Assembly (NCBI GenBank): GCA_947471745.1 | Contig: CANJKZ010000169.1 | Coordinates: 1,310,001 to 1,374,000, forward strand | Length of the DNA stretch: 64,000 nucleotides | Origin: Closterium sp. Naga37s-1 | Taxonomy: Eukaryota > Streptophyta > Zygnematophyceae > Desmidiales > Closteriaceae | Reading direction: 5' to 3' | Shown: piece after piece, positions 1 to 11,300 of the stretch | Position numbering within the stretch: position 1 is the first letter of the stretch | Layout of the letters: each line of letters begins with the position of its first letter | Program-made: the position numbers and the translations under genes | The notes under the pieces: model-generated | What the model was told of the DNA's origin: nothing | Seen by the model: the letters and a program-made list of their open reading frames with translations, nothing else | Databases searched by the model: none

Positions 1-671
1 ACCAAAGAAGGTGTCAGACAGGCAAGAAGTAGCGGTGCTACAAACACATACTCCTTGTCTCAGAAGTAAGAAGCAGAGGGTGCTGCAGACCCCTTCCCAC
101 ACCGTCTCACCTTGACAGTACATGCTTGCCCATTAGAAAGAGTGTGCGCTGCACAAAAGGGCTGTACACACCCTACCCTACTTACGGCGGACTAAAGAAG
201 ATATCTGACAGGGCTGCCTTGGCTGCTGAGTAGGCTGCAGTGAAGCAGAGGGTGCCATACACACCTTGACACACCGGGACCAACACCTCCTCGGCTATGA
301 GGGATCAGCTCCCTCCCCCTCTCCGCACTCACCAACTGAGGCGGCTGCCTCCCCAGCTGGCCATGCTGACGCGCCTGGAAGATCTCGAAATCACCTCCCG
401 CCCTCGCCTCGAGTCCCTAGAGCTATTGTTTGCTCCGAATCAGGGCCTCAGATTCGTTTTAGCCTAGGATGAATCGTCAGTCTTAGAAGTGTGCTATTGG
501 CTGATCAATCAGTGTCTCCTAAAAAAAAAAACCTGAGTTTTCAGTGTTTCCATTGTTAAAAAATCTTACCAATCAGCATCACCATTGGAAAAAGGCTGAA
601 CACTTTTCTATTAGGCCAACAGCACACATTTTATAAGTTTAACATTGAGAGAAGAACGGTACAGGAACTAC
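1..671. other. No gene recognised
   Basis: I see no convincing coding sequence here. A phrase built on AGCAGAGGGTGC occurs near 70 and again near 244, each followed by a CACC(G/T)-CTTGACA stretch, so a short segment is probably duplicated. The only open frames are short and lack family resemblance. The stretch lies downstream of the minus-strand hAT gene and may hold its 3' untranslated region. Confidence 0.4.
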
Positions 672-3600
672 TCAAGCCATATCCTCGTCATCATCATCTT
701 CATCCTCATCATCATCTTCATCCTCATCATCATTATCACTATCACTAGATAAGTCTAGAGCATCTACAGGCTTGCCGTCATCTACTTCCATGGCTGCTGC
801 TTTCCCCTTCTTGCTAGTTTCACCCGGGGTGGAAATTGGGGCTTTAGAAAAAAGGCTTCCTCTTCTTGTAGCTTCTCCAGATGTCGACCACCTCGTCAAA
901 CACCGGCCCGTACTGCATCAGAGACAAGCACATCAGATCTCCCAGTCTTGCATCCTTCAGCTCACCTCGAAGCCACGACTTGATGACATTTTGGCGCAAG
1001 AAGCCCCTTTCACACTCAACAATGCTAAGGGGAATCACCGCCACCGCTACCCACAGCTGCACGAGGTCGGGGTAGCTCTCCCCGCCGGTCTGGAGTCTTC
1101 AAGATCGCGGTGAGGCCGTCGTGGAACGCCCTCTCCCCCTTTGGTGCAGCTGCAAGGACGGAGAAGAACAACTGAAGCTCCTTCTGTGCCTGCCGCTTGT
1201 TGATTCGTGGAAGGATCAAAAGTGGGTTTAGGAAGGGGCAAACAAGGCAGCACGGATTACTACATTGAGGGTGAAACCGTGGCGCTTGGGAATGGGCAGA
1301 CGGATTTTAACAGCGGTAGAGCAACCGGGATGAAAAGGGTTACTTTACCTGGCAGAATCTCTTCGGAATCTTGTGCCTTGAACAGCTTCACCAGCGACAG
1401 CAGCCACTCGACGCATCGTGCATGTCGCTCCGGCTTGCCCTTTGGCCACTCATCAGGCATGAACAGCCTGAAACCAGACAGGGAATCCAGGCCACCCAGC
1501 ATCCTCTTCAGGTTCGCCACGATGCGTTCCACAAAGTCGGTGCAGAGATCAATGCATCCATCATGATCCTCAGGGCCATCATACCCGTCCACGGGGTCGT
1601 CGTGGAGCGCGAAGGTGAACGACTCGGGTCGGCCGTCAGAGTCGACCCCCTCCACAGTCACGGCGCGGTTCTTTCCTGGACCGTAGCACTCGAGAAAGGG
1701 CGAGAGCCAGCGGCTAAAGCCACCGCCGAAATCGTCCCTACAATCGACGTATCGGCTCTTCAGGTGTGATGTTGTGCACTTGATCTGAGCATGAAGAGAG
1801 ATGAGGTCCAACTGCGAACGGGAGAAAGGGAAGAGACACAGTATCAGTTTGGTTGCGCAACATGCGCAACAAGTATAAACAGTGAAAGCCAAAATGACTT
1901 ACCTGTCGCTGCTGGAAGGACTTGTCCAGGATGTTCAACTGCTCAAGAACATCAGCCAGAAAGTACATGAAGAAATGAAACCGGTACGATGTGGCAAGCA
2001 GATACATAGCGGAATGGTACTCTTTGAGAAAAATGACAACTGCAGGCCACACTGCAAGGATGCGATGAATAGCATCCCGCCGAGACAGCCACCGAATCTG
2101 GTGTATGCCCTGGACTTCCAAGCTAGTCTCTGTGAAGAGCTCCTGGAGGTCCATGAACCGTTGGTGCTTCGGGGCAGAGCGTCCCAGAAGGTTAGCGTGG
2201 ACGAGGTCGTCGACCATGTCAAAGACTGGTAGAGCTTCGGCCACTTCCTTAGTAGCAAGCGCCTCCCTGCGATGAAACATAGAGAGGATTGATTAGAAAA
2301 TTAAACAGAGAAGAATAAAGTACAAGCCGGCAAGAGGCAACTACACCCGCACCTGTGGGCGATGCAGTGACACGAGACGAGGTGTGGGGCCCTCTCTCGT
2401 AGGCGAACCACCAGTCCAGCTCGACTCCCCATCATCACCCCAGCACCGTCGGTGCAGATGCTCGAAATCCTCTGCAGGTCGACACCCACTGCCTACAAGT
2501 GTGAGAGGAGGAGACTCTAAAGGGTGGATGCATCAGCTTTCTCCACAGTTATCAGTTGCATAAACTCCGTCACGAGGTTGTTGTCGCGGATGAACGTGGC
2601 GTAAACTATCATATGCTTGCCTCTGCAGCGGTCAATACTTTCGTCGAGGCTGATGCCAATGAACGGGCTTCTGAGGATATGCTCCAGTTGAGTCGTCTGC
2701 AGTCAAGTTGCCATTGACTGCGTGAGTTCGCCATAGCCGTACCTGCCATTCAACAACAAGATAGTATTAGCGAAACCGATTATATAATTATAACAAGAAA
2801 TTAATAAACCCACAAGGTTATCACCCTCAATAATCACGTGGTGTAGTATGTCAACGGGAGTGTTGTTTGGCCCCGTCCTCGCTTGGGCGGGGCCGACCTC
2901 GTGGTCGGGTGTGCGGGGGATGCAGCCGACCTACAGCAGTAGGCACGGGGGCCACTGCAAGGGCGCCGAGCTGGGGGGCGCCTGGCTGGAGAGCGCCGAG
3001 AAGGAGGACGCTGTCCTGGACGCCTGGTCGACGTCCTGGACGCCTGGTCGACGTCCTGGACGCCTGGACGACGTTCTGGGAGCATGGACGCCGAGCTCGG
3101 CGTCTGCATGGCTCCCTGGGTGCCTGGACGCCGACTTGGGCGTCTGCTCTGCTTCCTGGGAGCCCGGACGCCGACCTGGGCATCTGGTCGGCGTTCTGGG
3201 CCTCTTGACGCCGGACTGGGGACGCCGGGCTTGTGCAGCCGGCGACCGACTAGCCTGGGCGACCAGGCGTGGTTGCCCGGTCGACCGGGATACCTGGGTG
3301 ACGTATGCGAAGGTCGCCGGGGTGGATTTTGCGAGGCCGACCTCGGAAGTGGTATCCCGAGGTCGACATGGGTGGTGGGCGCAGTCGCTGGCGTGGAGTC
3401 GATCTGGGCGTCTGCGCTGTGCACGTGACGAGGAGTGGTGCACCAACGAGCTGCGCGCACCTACGAAGCAGGTGCACGGTTGTCCTGCGGGTGCAACGCT
3501 GTGCAGCCGACTTGCTGCAGCGTTGGCACACCGTGGACTTGCAACGTTGGCAAGCCGCGACTTTGCTCTGCTTGAACGCGGTCGACCACGTCGTGCTGGC

Positions 3601-4258
3601 ACGCGGTCGACCGTGCTGCGCTGGTAGTCGACCGACTAGCATGCTCATTCTGATGTACTCTATGTTGCCAATGTTGTATCAACCATTGTTGTGAACTTTT
3701 GCTAGTGAAACTCTTGCCAAATTCCCCCGTGAACCAGCAAGTAGTGCAAGCACAAGCAAACGATTAAGGAACGAACGCAGAGATCACTCTAGCCCTGTGC
3801 CTAGCCCGTAGCCTAGCTCCCGTTGAGTAAGTTATCTCCGCATAGTAGGTCCCGTAACCTTTCTTGGGGAATCCTTGAACCCCCTTCTGCGCAAGATACT
3901 GCACCAACTTCACCCATGTCCCCATGGGTGCGTCGCACCGACTGAAGAACAGAAGCGCGTCCAGCAGTGAAACTATACGGATCTTCTCAGCATCGACAGC
4001 TGCACGATGCTCGTCGATATGAGGCTGCTTAGTTACGGCAGCCAGCAGGGCCTCCTGCTTCTCAAACGCCTGCGTCTGGACGTCGGTCGCACCTTTGCCG
4101 GTCCGGCCACATCGTCCCCTAACACCAACGTGCTTGGAGCAGAGATTGCACTTAAAAGCAGGCACACCACGAACAGGTTTGGTTAGTACGAGCCACGGAA
4201 ACCTCTCTAACGACTTGGTTTTGTACTTCTCCAATGCATCGGCATAGATAGCATCAAC
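672..4258 (-). pseudogene. hAT-type transposase-like gene, interrupted and decayed
   Basis: On the minus strand this reads as a ZNF862/DUF4371-like hAT protein in pieces. An N-terminal zinc-finger-like part (4258-3848) contains FKCNLCSKHVG. Next comes a segment (2742-2520) with SPFIGISLDES, the first acidic region of hAT transposases. The third (2493-2353) has CTDGAGVMMG and CHCIAHR. Exons 2266-1903 and 1784-1349 follow, joined by good GT-AG introns. The C-terminal dimerisation region (about 1255-852) contains IPLSIVECERGF. An acidic Asp/Glu tail ends at 672. Damage: an R1 LTR element sits inside the N-terminal coding part; a TGA at 2703-2705 falls where the open frame otherwise runs on; the frame shifts near 1100; and the acidic tail is one base out of frame after a run of six T near 850. 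The fold is clear. Whether it was a mobile transposase or a domesticated host gene is not, because no terminal inverted repeats were found. Confidence 0.75.
2849..3842 (+). mobile_element. R1 LTR-like element, copy 1
   Basis: A 994-bp insertion starting TGTCAACGGGAG and ending CTCCGCA, flanked on both sides by TAGTA (2844-2848 and 3843-3847). TG...CA ends and a 5-bp target duplication are typical of retroviral-type integrase, so this behaves as a solo LTR or a very small LTR element. Near each end lies a 10-bp inverted motif, TCAACGGGAG at the left and CTCCCGTTGA at 3817-3826. The interior is GC-rich, with degenerate repeats of a GACGCCGACCTGGGCGTC type. No gag or pol was seen. It splits the hAT coding sequence. 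Confidence 0.85.
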
Positions 4259-5108
4259 TGTCAACAGGAGTTGTGGTTGGCCCCGTCCGCGCTTGGGCGG
4301 AGCCGACTTCGTAGTCGGGTGTGTGAGGAGCGCAGCCGATCTGTTGCAGTGAGGGCGCCTAGCTGGAGGGCGCCGAGACGGCGACCTGGGTGCCTGGACG
4401 CCGACCTGTACGTCTGCACGGTGTCCTGAGCACCTGGACGCCGACCTAGGCGTCAGGACGCTGACCTGGGTGCTGGGACACCTCTTCTAGGGACGCCGGT
4501 CAGGTGTAGCCGGCGACCAACTAAGCTGGGCGACCAGGCGTGGTTGGCCGGTCAACCTGGATACCCGGGCGACGTGTGCGAAGGTCGCCAGGGAGGCTTC
4601 TGCGAGGCCGACCTCGGAAGTGGTATCCCGAGGTCGACGTGGCTGGTAGGCACAGTCGCTGGCGTGGACTCGACCTGGACGTCTGCGCTGTGCACGTGAC
4701 AAGGAGTGGTGCACCAACCAGCTGCACGCACCTGCGAAGAAGGTGCACAGTTGTCCTGCGGGTGCAACGCTGTGCAGCCGACTTGCTGCAGCGTTGGCAC
4801 ACCGTGGACTTGCAATGTTGGCAAACCGCTACTCTGCAACGCTGGAGCGGTGCGAGTACTGCTGCGCTGAATCGCGGTCGACCATGCTGCGCTGGAGGTC
4901 GACCAGCAGCCTAGCTAGCTCTGATGTAGTCTGTGTTGCCAAAGTTGTATCAACCATTGTTGTGATCTTTCCTAGTGGAACTCTTGCAAAATCCCCCCGT
5001 GAATGTGCAAGCAGAGAACACACAAGGAAACTACTAAGGAACGCAGAGATCTCTCAAGCCCCGTGCCTAGCCCGAAGCCTAGCTCCCGTTGAATTAGTTA
5101 TCTCCGCA
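4259..5108 (+). mobile_element. R1 LTR-like element, copy 2
   Basis: An 850-bp relative of copy 1 in the same orientation, starting TGTCAACAGGAG and ending GTTATCTCCGCA. It lies directly upstream of the surviving hAT N-terminus. The flanks (TCAAC at left, TGGTG at right) do not match, unlike three other copies, so one edge was probably exchanged or deleted by recombination. The left end shows one change in the inverted motif (ACAGGAG for ACGGGAG). Confidence 0.75.
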
Positions 5109-5679
5109 TGGTGCGGTGAGCGTGGACGGCACACGACTTACCTTTCAGTCAGGTCGACGCAGTTGTCACTTACCTAATTCGTGTTCGTAGGCCGGCATGT
5201 TGGTGTAAGGGCCTAATAAACTCAGGCTATTAAGACGTTATCCAACTTAAAACCTCTCCTCGGGGTCACCTCCAAGGGTCCCTGGGTGCTTGGTACAAGA
5301 CCAGCCCCTATCCTCGGGTCCGAGTATGTAGAGAGAGGGATCAAGAGGGACTTAGTCAAAACAGCAAGAATACCTTGAACGTCGCGCAGCGTGCCGTGCA
5401 GACCGTCGATCGGATTAAGCTGAGAACTCGCTATATCGAAGCTCACTCTAAGAGCTTTCAAAAGAGCCAAGTTGCCTCGCGAAAAAGTCTGCCATTACGA
5501 AGTTATGGCTCGGACAGCGTTTGCCTAGCGTCGTAGTGCTAATGTACTAGCGTTGACTCGGTAGCATTCCGCCGTCGCACCGCGTAGAAACGAAATTCCA
5601 GCAAGGAAGGAATTCGCTTGAATCAATTTCACTATATCCAGGTACGAACAGAGAAGGAATAAATAGTTCTAGCTAGCAA
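5109..5679. other. Unassigned non-coding stretch
   Basis: No open frame here resembles a known family. On the minus strand a short ATG-led stretch near 5200 (MPAYEHEL followed by GTAAGTG) could be a first exon of the neighbouring hAT gene, but it is too short to support. The rest reads like decayed LTR sequence and has a TATA-like GGAATAAATAG near 5658. Confidence 0.3.
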
Positions 5680-5925
5680 GGACCTTGGGAATCAACCTGG
5701 GAACAACCAGGGATGGTCCCAAATAATTCCAAGCAACAGAACCAACCTGGCTGGACAAAACAGCAGGTGGTAGGTTGGTAAACAATCTCTGGTTCTGTTT
5801 TTCCAACCTGGGAAAAAAAACAACCAGGTTCAGGTCCTAAAAACAGAACCTGTTTTGTCTTTGCCCAACCAGCCAAATGCTGGTTCCGCTGGTTTCCCCT
5901 GGCCCTGTAGCATGCAGATACAGAC
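5680..5925. repeat. Imperfect fold-back region rich in CCAGG/CCTGG
   Basis: The motifs AACCTGG, CCAGG and GTTCTGTTTT recur in both orientations. For example, CTGGACAAAACAGCAGG near 5755 and CCTGTTTTGTC near 5855 can pair, as can the AACCTGGG and CCCAGGTT stretches inside. This suggests a small fold-back or MITE-like element. I could not fix termini or a target duplication. Confidence 0.4.
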
Positions 5926-6945
5926 AAACAACATCCAAACTTCACCTAAATTGTACCCCTATAGTGCCTGCCCTGCTACACTGTAGTCAACCAAACAAAA
6001 CAGTACAATTTCGAGTTGGATAGAACTGAATCTGCGCAATCAATTCAACCGAACTGCAAAGCGTCCATCTTGGGTTCCTTTGCGAGCTCGTCCTTTCTGC
6101 TTGCACTGTTCATAGCGCGTACAATGTTGTGCCGAAGCGCACATTGCGCGAGTACCTGCAAATGCATCAAGCGAAAATTGCGAAAGCAAACAAACACACG
6201 AACATTCCATTCACACCCAAATGCATTCGCACACGCATACTCGTACAAACAGACGGCAGGATGTCGTGCAATGTGAATTTGCACCCAACACACTCCCCCT
6301 CAGCCTGCCGGCTGCATCCCCATCTTTCCATGCTAGTTCATGCTGATTCCACTCATGCGCACACAACGCCAATGAGGCTCATCCGCAAGCCTCTTGGTGA
6401 GGAAGTCTGCAGGCTGCTGGACTCATAACTGACGAGACTCTCACGGGAGTTTTACGGGACTCATAACTCACGAGACTCACACCAGAGTCTTACGAGAGTG
6501 AACCTCACTGTAGCATACAACCTAACAAATATATAGTTTGACATTACGGGACTCTCACGAGAGTTTTACGGAAAAAAGGTGCTTTCCAGGATTTCAAAAG
6601 GTTGTACTTCCAAATTATTACAAGCAGTTTCATATTCAATCCAGAGTATAAATGCGATTTGCAACAATTCGTGTTCGTCTCGTTATTTCCGCGCGCCTCG
6701 TTTCACCCTGAGTCGCACACGCAATCTTCCCAACTTCGTCAAACACTCCTGAAGTCCAAATTCGGTGCTTTCTTGAACACACCCCGGCCCAAATTTCCCC
6801 TTTATCAATCCTTTTATCGACTCTTCCAATCCTCTCTTCCCTCGTCTCGACTCCTTCGTCCCTAATTCTACCCAAGTTCCCTGTCTTTTCCCATGCCGTA
6901 GCTCCTACTCATAGTCGCACTCTAGTTTATTTTCGTTGACCACTT
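5926..6945. other. Mostly non-coding; possible terminal exon of the GT37 gene
   Basis: On the minus strand a TTTGCAG acceptor near 6156 is followed by an open frame down to a stop at 6045 (VLAQCALRHNIV...). This is weakly reminiscent of the segment after the GIQVR motif in plant fucosyltransferases, so it may be a late exon of the gene to the right. Between 6425 and 6570 the phrase ACGGGACTC / ACGAGACTC is repeated in both orientations. The remainder shows nothing recognisable. Confidence 0.3.
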
Positions 6946-7091
6946 TCCACACGCCAACACTTTCCACACGCCAACACTTTCTACACGCCAACACTTTCCA
7001 CACGCCAACACTTTCCACATGCCAACACTTTCCACACGCCAACACTTTCCACACGCCAACACTTTCCACACAACAACACTTTCCACACGCC
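6946..7091. repeat. 17-bp tandem repeat
   Basis: About eight or nine head-to-tail copies of CCAACACTTTCCACACG with a few substitutions (TCTACACG, CCACATG, CACAACAA). Open frames across it are artefacts of the repeat. Confidence 0.9.
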
Positions 7092-7965
7092 AACTCATGA
7101 TACATTCAGCCGTCAGTCCAATTTCGGCTGCTGCTGCTCGCTGGAGATGTCACACAGTCCGCCTTCGGTCCGATTTTTGCCAACTAGGGTGCCTCGACGA
7201 ACCTCTCCAACAGGGCCATCCTCACCTGAATCCCCGGCGGTAAACAGAAATCCACTATACGAGGCAAACAAACGAGAGAACGATTTGTGCAGTGTGTTCC
7301 TAAACTATTGAAATTCCCTCCCCGTGTCGCCCAGTTTCCTGAGAGCAACATTGGGCTCCACGTTAAAACCACGGTGCGCATTCACCTGGGTGGGCATTCA
7401 CCTGGCGTTAAGCTTTGATGCCCACATTACGGGGTGTGCTTTCAACCTGGGGAGCCAGATTTCGCCCCAACCCACAATTTTTTTGTTGCCCCATCCCCCG
7501 CAATTTCTGAATGTGTACCCCGGTCTTAAGCTTTAGAATTGGTCCCCGGTGTCCCTTGAAGTTGCCCTTCTTCGTGCCTCGCTGGTCCCTAAGCCAACAA
7601 CCCCGAAATCACTACCCACGAACCCAACCCCACCCCAGGTTCTACAGTACTTTTAACAATTTAACTACACACATACAAGCAAATAACTGAATGCATTGTA
7701 CTCACCAATATATTCTGTAACAAGAGTTTTGCGGCGCATCAAAACGAGACGAGCTCTGAGGTGCCTCGAACGCAACTCACGGACCATTCTCACTGAATGC
7801 TCAAGCGGTGTGAGACGAGTTCTGAGGCGTGGCAAAATGAGACAAGTTCTGAGGAGTTTTCGGGAAACTCCTATTGAGACGAGCTCTGAGGCGCCTCAAG
7901 CGGTGTGAGACAAGTTCTGAGGCGCTGCAAAACTCGTGTTGCAAAGCATGACACAAGTTCTGGGG
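7092..7965. other. Non-coding region with echoes of an exon boundary
   Basis: No independent gene seen. On the minus strand near 7222 the sequence GGGATTCAG|GTGAGG copies the end of the GT37 exon at 8216, and a weaker echo lies near 7790. From 7700 to 7960 the phrases GAGACGAGCTCTGAGG and GAGACAAGTTCTGAGG recur irregularly, leading into the 27-bp array. Confidence 0.4.
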
Positions 7966-8156
7966 CAACTCCTATTGCAACGACTTTTGCAGCAACTCCT
8001 ATTGCAACGACGTTTGCAGCAACTCCTATTGCAACGACGTTTGCAGCAACTCCTATTGCAACGACGTTTGCAGCAACTCCTGTTGCAACGACGTTTGCAG
8101 CAACTCCTATTGCCACGACGTTTGCAGCAACTCCTATTGCAACGAATTTTGTGGCA
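7966..8156. repeat. 27-bp tandem repeat array
   Basis: About seven copies of a 27-bp unit built on GCAACTCCTATTGCAACGAC, with the phase TTTGCA between copies. The unit length is a multiple of three, so it stays open in several frames and would read as a 9-residue repeat (ATPIATTFA), but it lies in the presumed intron downstream of the exon ending at 8216 and I do not regard it as coding. Confidence 0.9.
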
Positions 8157-8215
8157 ACTCGTATTGACGACTTTTGAGGAGCCTCAAACACAACGCAAGG
8201 ACGGAACACCCTCAC

Positions 8216-8362
8216 CTGAATGCCGAGGCGGTGTGTAAAGTGGGCGAGGTTAGCATGAAAGACGGCCGTGATTTCGTCCCACAACTGGTTGTCTGGGTGC
8301 AGCAGGTAGCGTACTACATGTGTGAACACACGCCCGTCTGGGAAAAGCTCGTTCAGCCGTGC
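8216..8362 (-). CDS. GT37 gene, RYLLHP / RLGIQ exon
   Basis: Exactly 49 codons between CCGCAG and CAG|GTGAGG. It contains LNELFPDGRVF, VVRYLLHPDNQLWDEI and RLGIQ, corresponding to the LFP---VF---RYLFHP-N-VW and GIQVR blocks of the family. This is the strongest single piece of family evidence in the gene. Confidence 0.75.
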
Positions 8363-11300
8363 CTGCGGAGTGGATGGATGGGGTGAGGGAGAACAAGAGT
8401 AGAGGAGAGCGCACACACACGCACAAACATACACGCCTGGTTGTTTGGGTGCAACAAGAGTGGATACGTGGGTAAGTGGGAGGGAGGGACAGTGAGCAAT
8501 AAAGCAATGATTCGATACTGACCCGGCATAGGGAACGATAAAGTCATTGCTCTATGGATCAACGGCCCAGAGCGCAGTGGAGAATGGGACTTTTGAGAAT
8601 TCTCAAAAGTTACATCAACATACGGAACGATCAATTCATTTCTCTATGAATGAACGACCTACCTAGAGTGCAGTGGAGAATGGGTTTGGAGGGAGGAAAC
8701 GACTTTTGAGTCGACAGTCAGGAAGAGGCTTAGGGGTATATTGGAGCCACTTTTGAAATTTCTCAAACGTGGAGGCTCACAGCGAAGGAGAGGACGTAGT
8801 AGAGGGAGGGCAGGAAGATATAATTCATGCATCCTGTCTGCATCGATGTTGGTGAACCAGAAGCGTGCCTATTCATTCGACTCAGAACGAGGGGAATCTT
8901 GAGTCGAATCAGAATGAGGGGACTTTTGATTCGCCTAAAAACAAGGTGACTATGGAGTCGACTCAAAAGGAGGCTCACAGCGAAGGAAGGGACGTAGTAG
9001 AGGGAGGGCAAAAAGTAGGCATCGATATTTGTTAACCAGAAGCGTGCCGCACCCATGATGCCCCACAACAGACCGCATAACTCCCCTCGCACCCTGCAGG
9101 CATCATCCATGGGGCAAAGCGTTTGCTCAAGCGTTTATGGTGTGCATGCAATGGAGATGGAGTGTGGGAGGGAGGGGGGACGAGCAGGGGCATGGCAGGG
9201 GGATGGGAGAGGGAGAGGAGGCGAATGGGATGTGGAATGGGAAGAGGGGGTCGGATCTCAACCAGTTATGGTATGGCATGGTGTAGAGCGGGCAGTGAAG
9301 GGGAGGGATCTCAACCAGTTATGGTATGGCATGGTGTAGAGCGGGCAGTGAAGGGGAGGGATCTCAACCAGTTATGGTATGGCATGGTGTAGAGAGGGCA
9401 GTGAAGGGGAGGGATCTCAACCAGTTATGGCATGGCATGGTGTAGAGCGGGTAGTGAAGGGGAGGGATCTCAACCAGTTATGGCATGGCATGGTGTAGAG
9501 CGGGCAGTGAAGGGCAGGGATCTCAACCAGTTATGGTATGGCATGGAGTAGAGCGGGCAGTGATGGGGAGGGATCTCAACCAGTTATGGCATGGCATGGT
9601 GTAGAGAGGGCAATGAAGGGGAGGGATCTCAACCAGTTATGGCATGGCATGGTGTAGAGCGGGCAGTGAAGGGGAGGATGAGAACGACAGAAAAGAAAGC
9701 AGAGACGGCAGTATGTTGCAAAACATAATAATCTTCTAAATGAGGATTATTGTGACGTGTGCATGTGATGTGTATGTGACATAATAATCTTCTAAATAAG
9801 ATGTCTCAAAACAATGCATGTGACACGGTATGTTGCAACGCAGGTCCAGACAATCAGCCGCCGACCTGTGGCTCAAGTCCAGCCAAACGGTGCCATTCTC
9901 TTGCACACGCCTCCTCATATTCCCCGATGCCCCATTGCCCCGCCAGTACAGCTGTCTGGTCAATACACTCATGCGCAGCTTCGGCTGCTGCAGCACGGTT
10001 GACAACAACAGGCTGAACGAGCGTTGTGGGGGAGTGGGGCGGGGGGGGAGAAGGAAAAACAACAGCACTGTTGACACCAGCAAATTGAAAGAAAAGAAGA
10101 CGAAGAATAAAAGAACAGCCCATCATGAGCATCTTGGGGAGCCACATCACCGCACCACTCTGTGACCCACCCACCCCTCTGTGACGGGCCCGACGGTCCA
10201 GGAGGCGTTGGCGTGGGCGAAGGGGTTGTAGAAGCGGCGGGTGAGGAAGGCGTTTGGTGGCACGATGATGGCCCGGTGGGTGAGGAGACCCAACACGAAT
10301 GAGATGACGTACGATGTTATCCTGTTGCCCACACCTGCACGCATCAAATCAGATCAGATCAGATCAGATCACATCGGATCAGATCACGTAGAATCAGTTC
10401 AGCCGAGACCACAGAAGAGGTTACCTTAATAGTGACTGCAGAAAAAGTGGACGTGTGAGTCAACTCAGAATGGCAAATTTGCACAAGAGGGCTTGGGGTG
10501 GGAACGATTGGCTTGGTTGGTAACAGGTCAGGTCACAGCCCTTATTCGCTCCCCAAGCCCTCTTCTGCAAAATGGTCATCATCTATTGGTTGGGGCGCAA
10601 TGATTGGCTGGTCTGTGAACAGGTCCCATGATTGGCTTGGACCCTCATTCATTTCCAGCATGAAGGTGATTGATGGATGGAGAATCATGTCACCTTGTTA
10701 CCTTGTCACCTTGTTATCAACGCCTGCTGCAGGCATCAGATCCCATGCGTTGTTGCCTTGATGCACAAACAGGATATAAAAAAACCAACCCATCTTCTGT
10801 CCCATAACCCATATCCCATACCCCATCTAAGATGAGGCCATGCAAGGTTGAGATTGAAGAGCTGGGAGGTGATATTTGGCAGCGAGGTTTAGGGAGGTAT
10901 TATCTGGCAGCGAGATTGGGGAGCACGGAGGTAATATCTGGCAGCGAGGTTTAGGAGCAGGGAGGTGTTATCTGGCAGCGAGGTTTAGGAGAAGGAAGGT
11001 GTTATCTGGCAGCGAGGCTGAGAAGCAGGGAGGTGTTATCTCGCAGCGAGGTTGAGGAGCAGGGAGGTGTTATCTGTCAGCGAGATTCGGGAGCAGGGAG
11101 GTGATATCTGGCAGCGACGTTTAGGAGCAGGGAGGTGTTATCTGTCAGCGAGGTTGGGAAGCGGGGAGGTGTTATATGGCAGTGAGGTTGAGTTTCAGGG
11201 AGGTGTTATTTAGCAGCAAGGTTGAGAAGCAGGGAGGTGTTATCTGGCAGCGAGGTTGGGGAGTGAGGAGGTGTTATCTGGCAGCGAAGTTGGGGTTCAT

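Noticed and set aside
2849..5108. R1 copies 1 and 2 as the two LTRs of one element enclosing hAT sequence
   Set aside because: Copy 1 has its own complete TAGTA duplication on both sides, so it inserted alone into the hAT frame.
6946..8156. CRISPR-like regular repeats
   Set aside because: Units are contiguous without unique spacers, and the context is a eukaryotic nuclear genome; they are minisatellites.
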